In this document: piece by piece, positions 63,717 to 64,000 of the stretch
How positions within the stretch are numbered: the first letter of the stretch is position 1
How the letters are laid out: the number at the start of each line of letters is the position of its first letter
Source: CAZEQK01 sp964514395
GTDB taxonomy: Bacteria; Bacillota; Bacilli; Tepidibacillales; Tepidibacillaceae
DNA: 64,000 nt
Assembly (NCBI GenBank): GCA_964514395.1
Contig: CAZEQK010000003.1
Location: 62,001 to 126,000 of the forward strand
Reading direction: 5' to 3'
Translations under genes and position numbers: made by a program
The notes under the pieces: generated by a model
What the model saw: the letters and a program-made list of their open reading frames with translations, nothing else
Database searches by the model: none
Told to the model about the DNA's origin: nothing

Positions 63717-64000
63717 TTACCTTATTGATGTTAAACTCGCAAATAAGCAATAAACTATTATTATATATAAAGCTGGTAGTCCGATTGTTTTCAGACACCA
63801 GCTTAAGTTCCAATTGATACCGTTTTTATCAGTCAAAACCGCAAGTAGTGCACCGAAAAATGCTTGCTGTAATTCGAAATCAACCTTCCCATCAATTTTT
63901 AATACATCATAAACCTTTCTAATTTCGTCTTCACTATCGAATTGAAGATATATTCGTACGTTCTCGCCTTTAGCAACCTGTCTGCCCAATACTAACATTT
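63717..64000 (-). CDS. VOC-family protein (PhnB/YjdN-like), N-terminus outside window
   Basis: Visible residues include NVRIYLQFDSEDEIRKVYDVLKIDGKVDFELQQAFFGALLAVLTDKNGINWNLSW, the C-terminal half of a PhnB-like glyoxalase-fold protein (pattern: SLQLES-EEEA...GGKV...LQ-TFWG...FGMVTDKFGI-W). The N-terminal half lies beyond the right edge. After INWNLSW the frame continues for about 26 hydrophobic residues (ALYIIIVYCLFASL) that the family normally lacks, so the 3' end may have been altered. Function unknown. Confidence 0.6.
   Translation of the reverse strand, partial: MLVLGRQVAKGENVRIYLQFDSEDEIRKVYDVLKIDGKVDFELQQAFFGALLAVLTDKNGINWNLSWCLKTIGLPALYIIIVYCLFASLTSIR

Overview
This window is the chromosomal replication origin region of a low-GC, endospore-forming member of the Bacillales (Firmicutes). 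The evidence is the conserved order rpmH-rnpA-yidD-spoIIIJ-jag-mnmE-mnmG-rsmG-noc-soj-spo0J on one side of dnaA and dnaN-yaaA-recF-remB-gyrB-gyrA on the other, a long Bacillus-type SRP RNA, a T-box leader on serS, sporulation genes (spoIIIJ, yyaC) and the walRKHIJ-htrA cluster. I cannot name the species from sequence alone. Layout: 1-9989 reads mostly on the minus strand: a truncated PAS regulator, SRP RNA, three tRNAs, uppP, tadA, a decayed acetyl-CoA synthetase, T-box-serS, pdxS-pdxT, dacA and guaB. From 10135 to 22852 come yaaC (plus strand), then on the minus strand a putative glycoside hydrolase, an HD-GYP protein, gyrA, gyrB, remB (cut by a 100-N assembly gap at 18311-18410), recF, yaaA, dnaN and dnaA. 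The origin has two parts: a DnaA-box cluster between dnaA and rpmH (22853-23300) and boxes plus TAG trinucleotides in the dnaA-dnaN spacer (21303-21493). From 23379 nearly all genes read on the plus strand, so genes diverge from the origin on both sides. The right arm holds ribosome, tRNA-modification and membrane-insertion genes; the segregation module (noc, soj, spo0J, two parS sites); a cell-envelope group (M23 peptidase, bactofilin, diacylglycerol kinase-like protein); yyaC, plsC, mscS, a molybdopterin oxidoreductase and ychF; the rpsF-ssb-rpsR operon; yybS-gdpP-rplI-dnaC; purA; four tRNAs; a LysM/G5/M23 peptidase; walRKHIJ; and htrA. The right end (61437-64000) is less conserved: a decayed short-chain dehydrogenase, an HD-GYP protein of visibly different base composition and the end of a VOC-family gene. 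The genes together form a core growth module: replication initiation and elongation (dnaA, dnaN, dnaC, ssb, gyrase), segregation (noc, soj, spo0J, parS), translation (tRNAs, S6, S18, L9, L34, RNase P), and control of the cell wall (UppP, DacA, two M23 peptidases, WalRK). I see no CRISPR array, prophage or complete insertion sequence. The most notable points are Val at the GyrA quinolone-contact position, a perfect 40-bp palindrome built on parS at the rsmG stop codon, a yidD gene with no standard start codon, an intergenic palindromic repeat family next to the assembly gap, an orphan terminator-ended small RNA candidate at about 2713-2831, and two partly deleted genes. No clearly new multi-gene system is visible.
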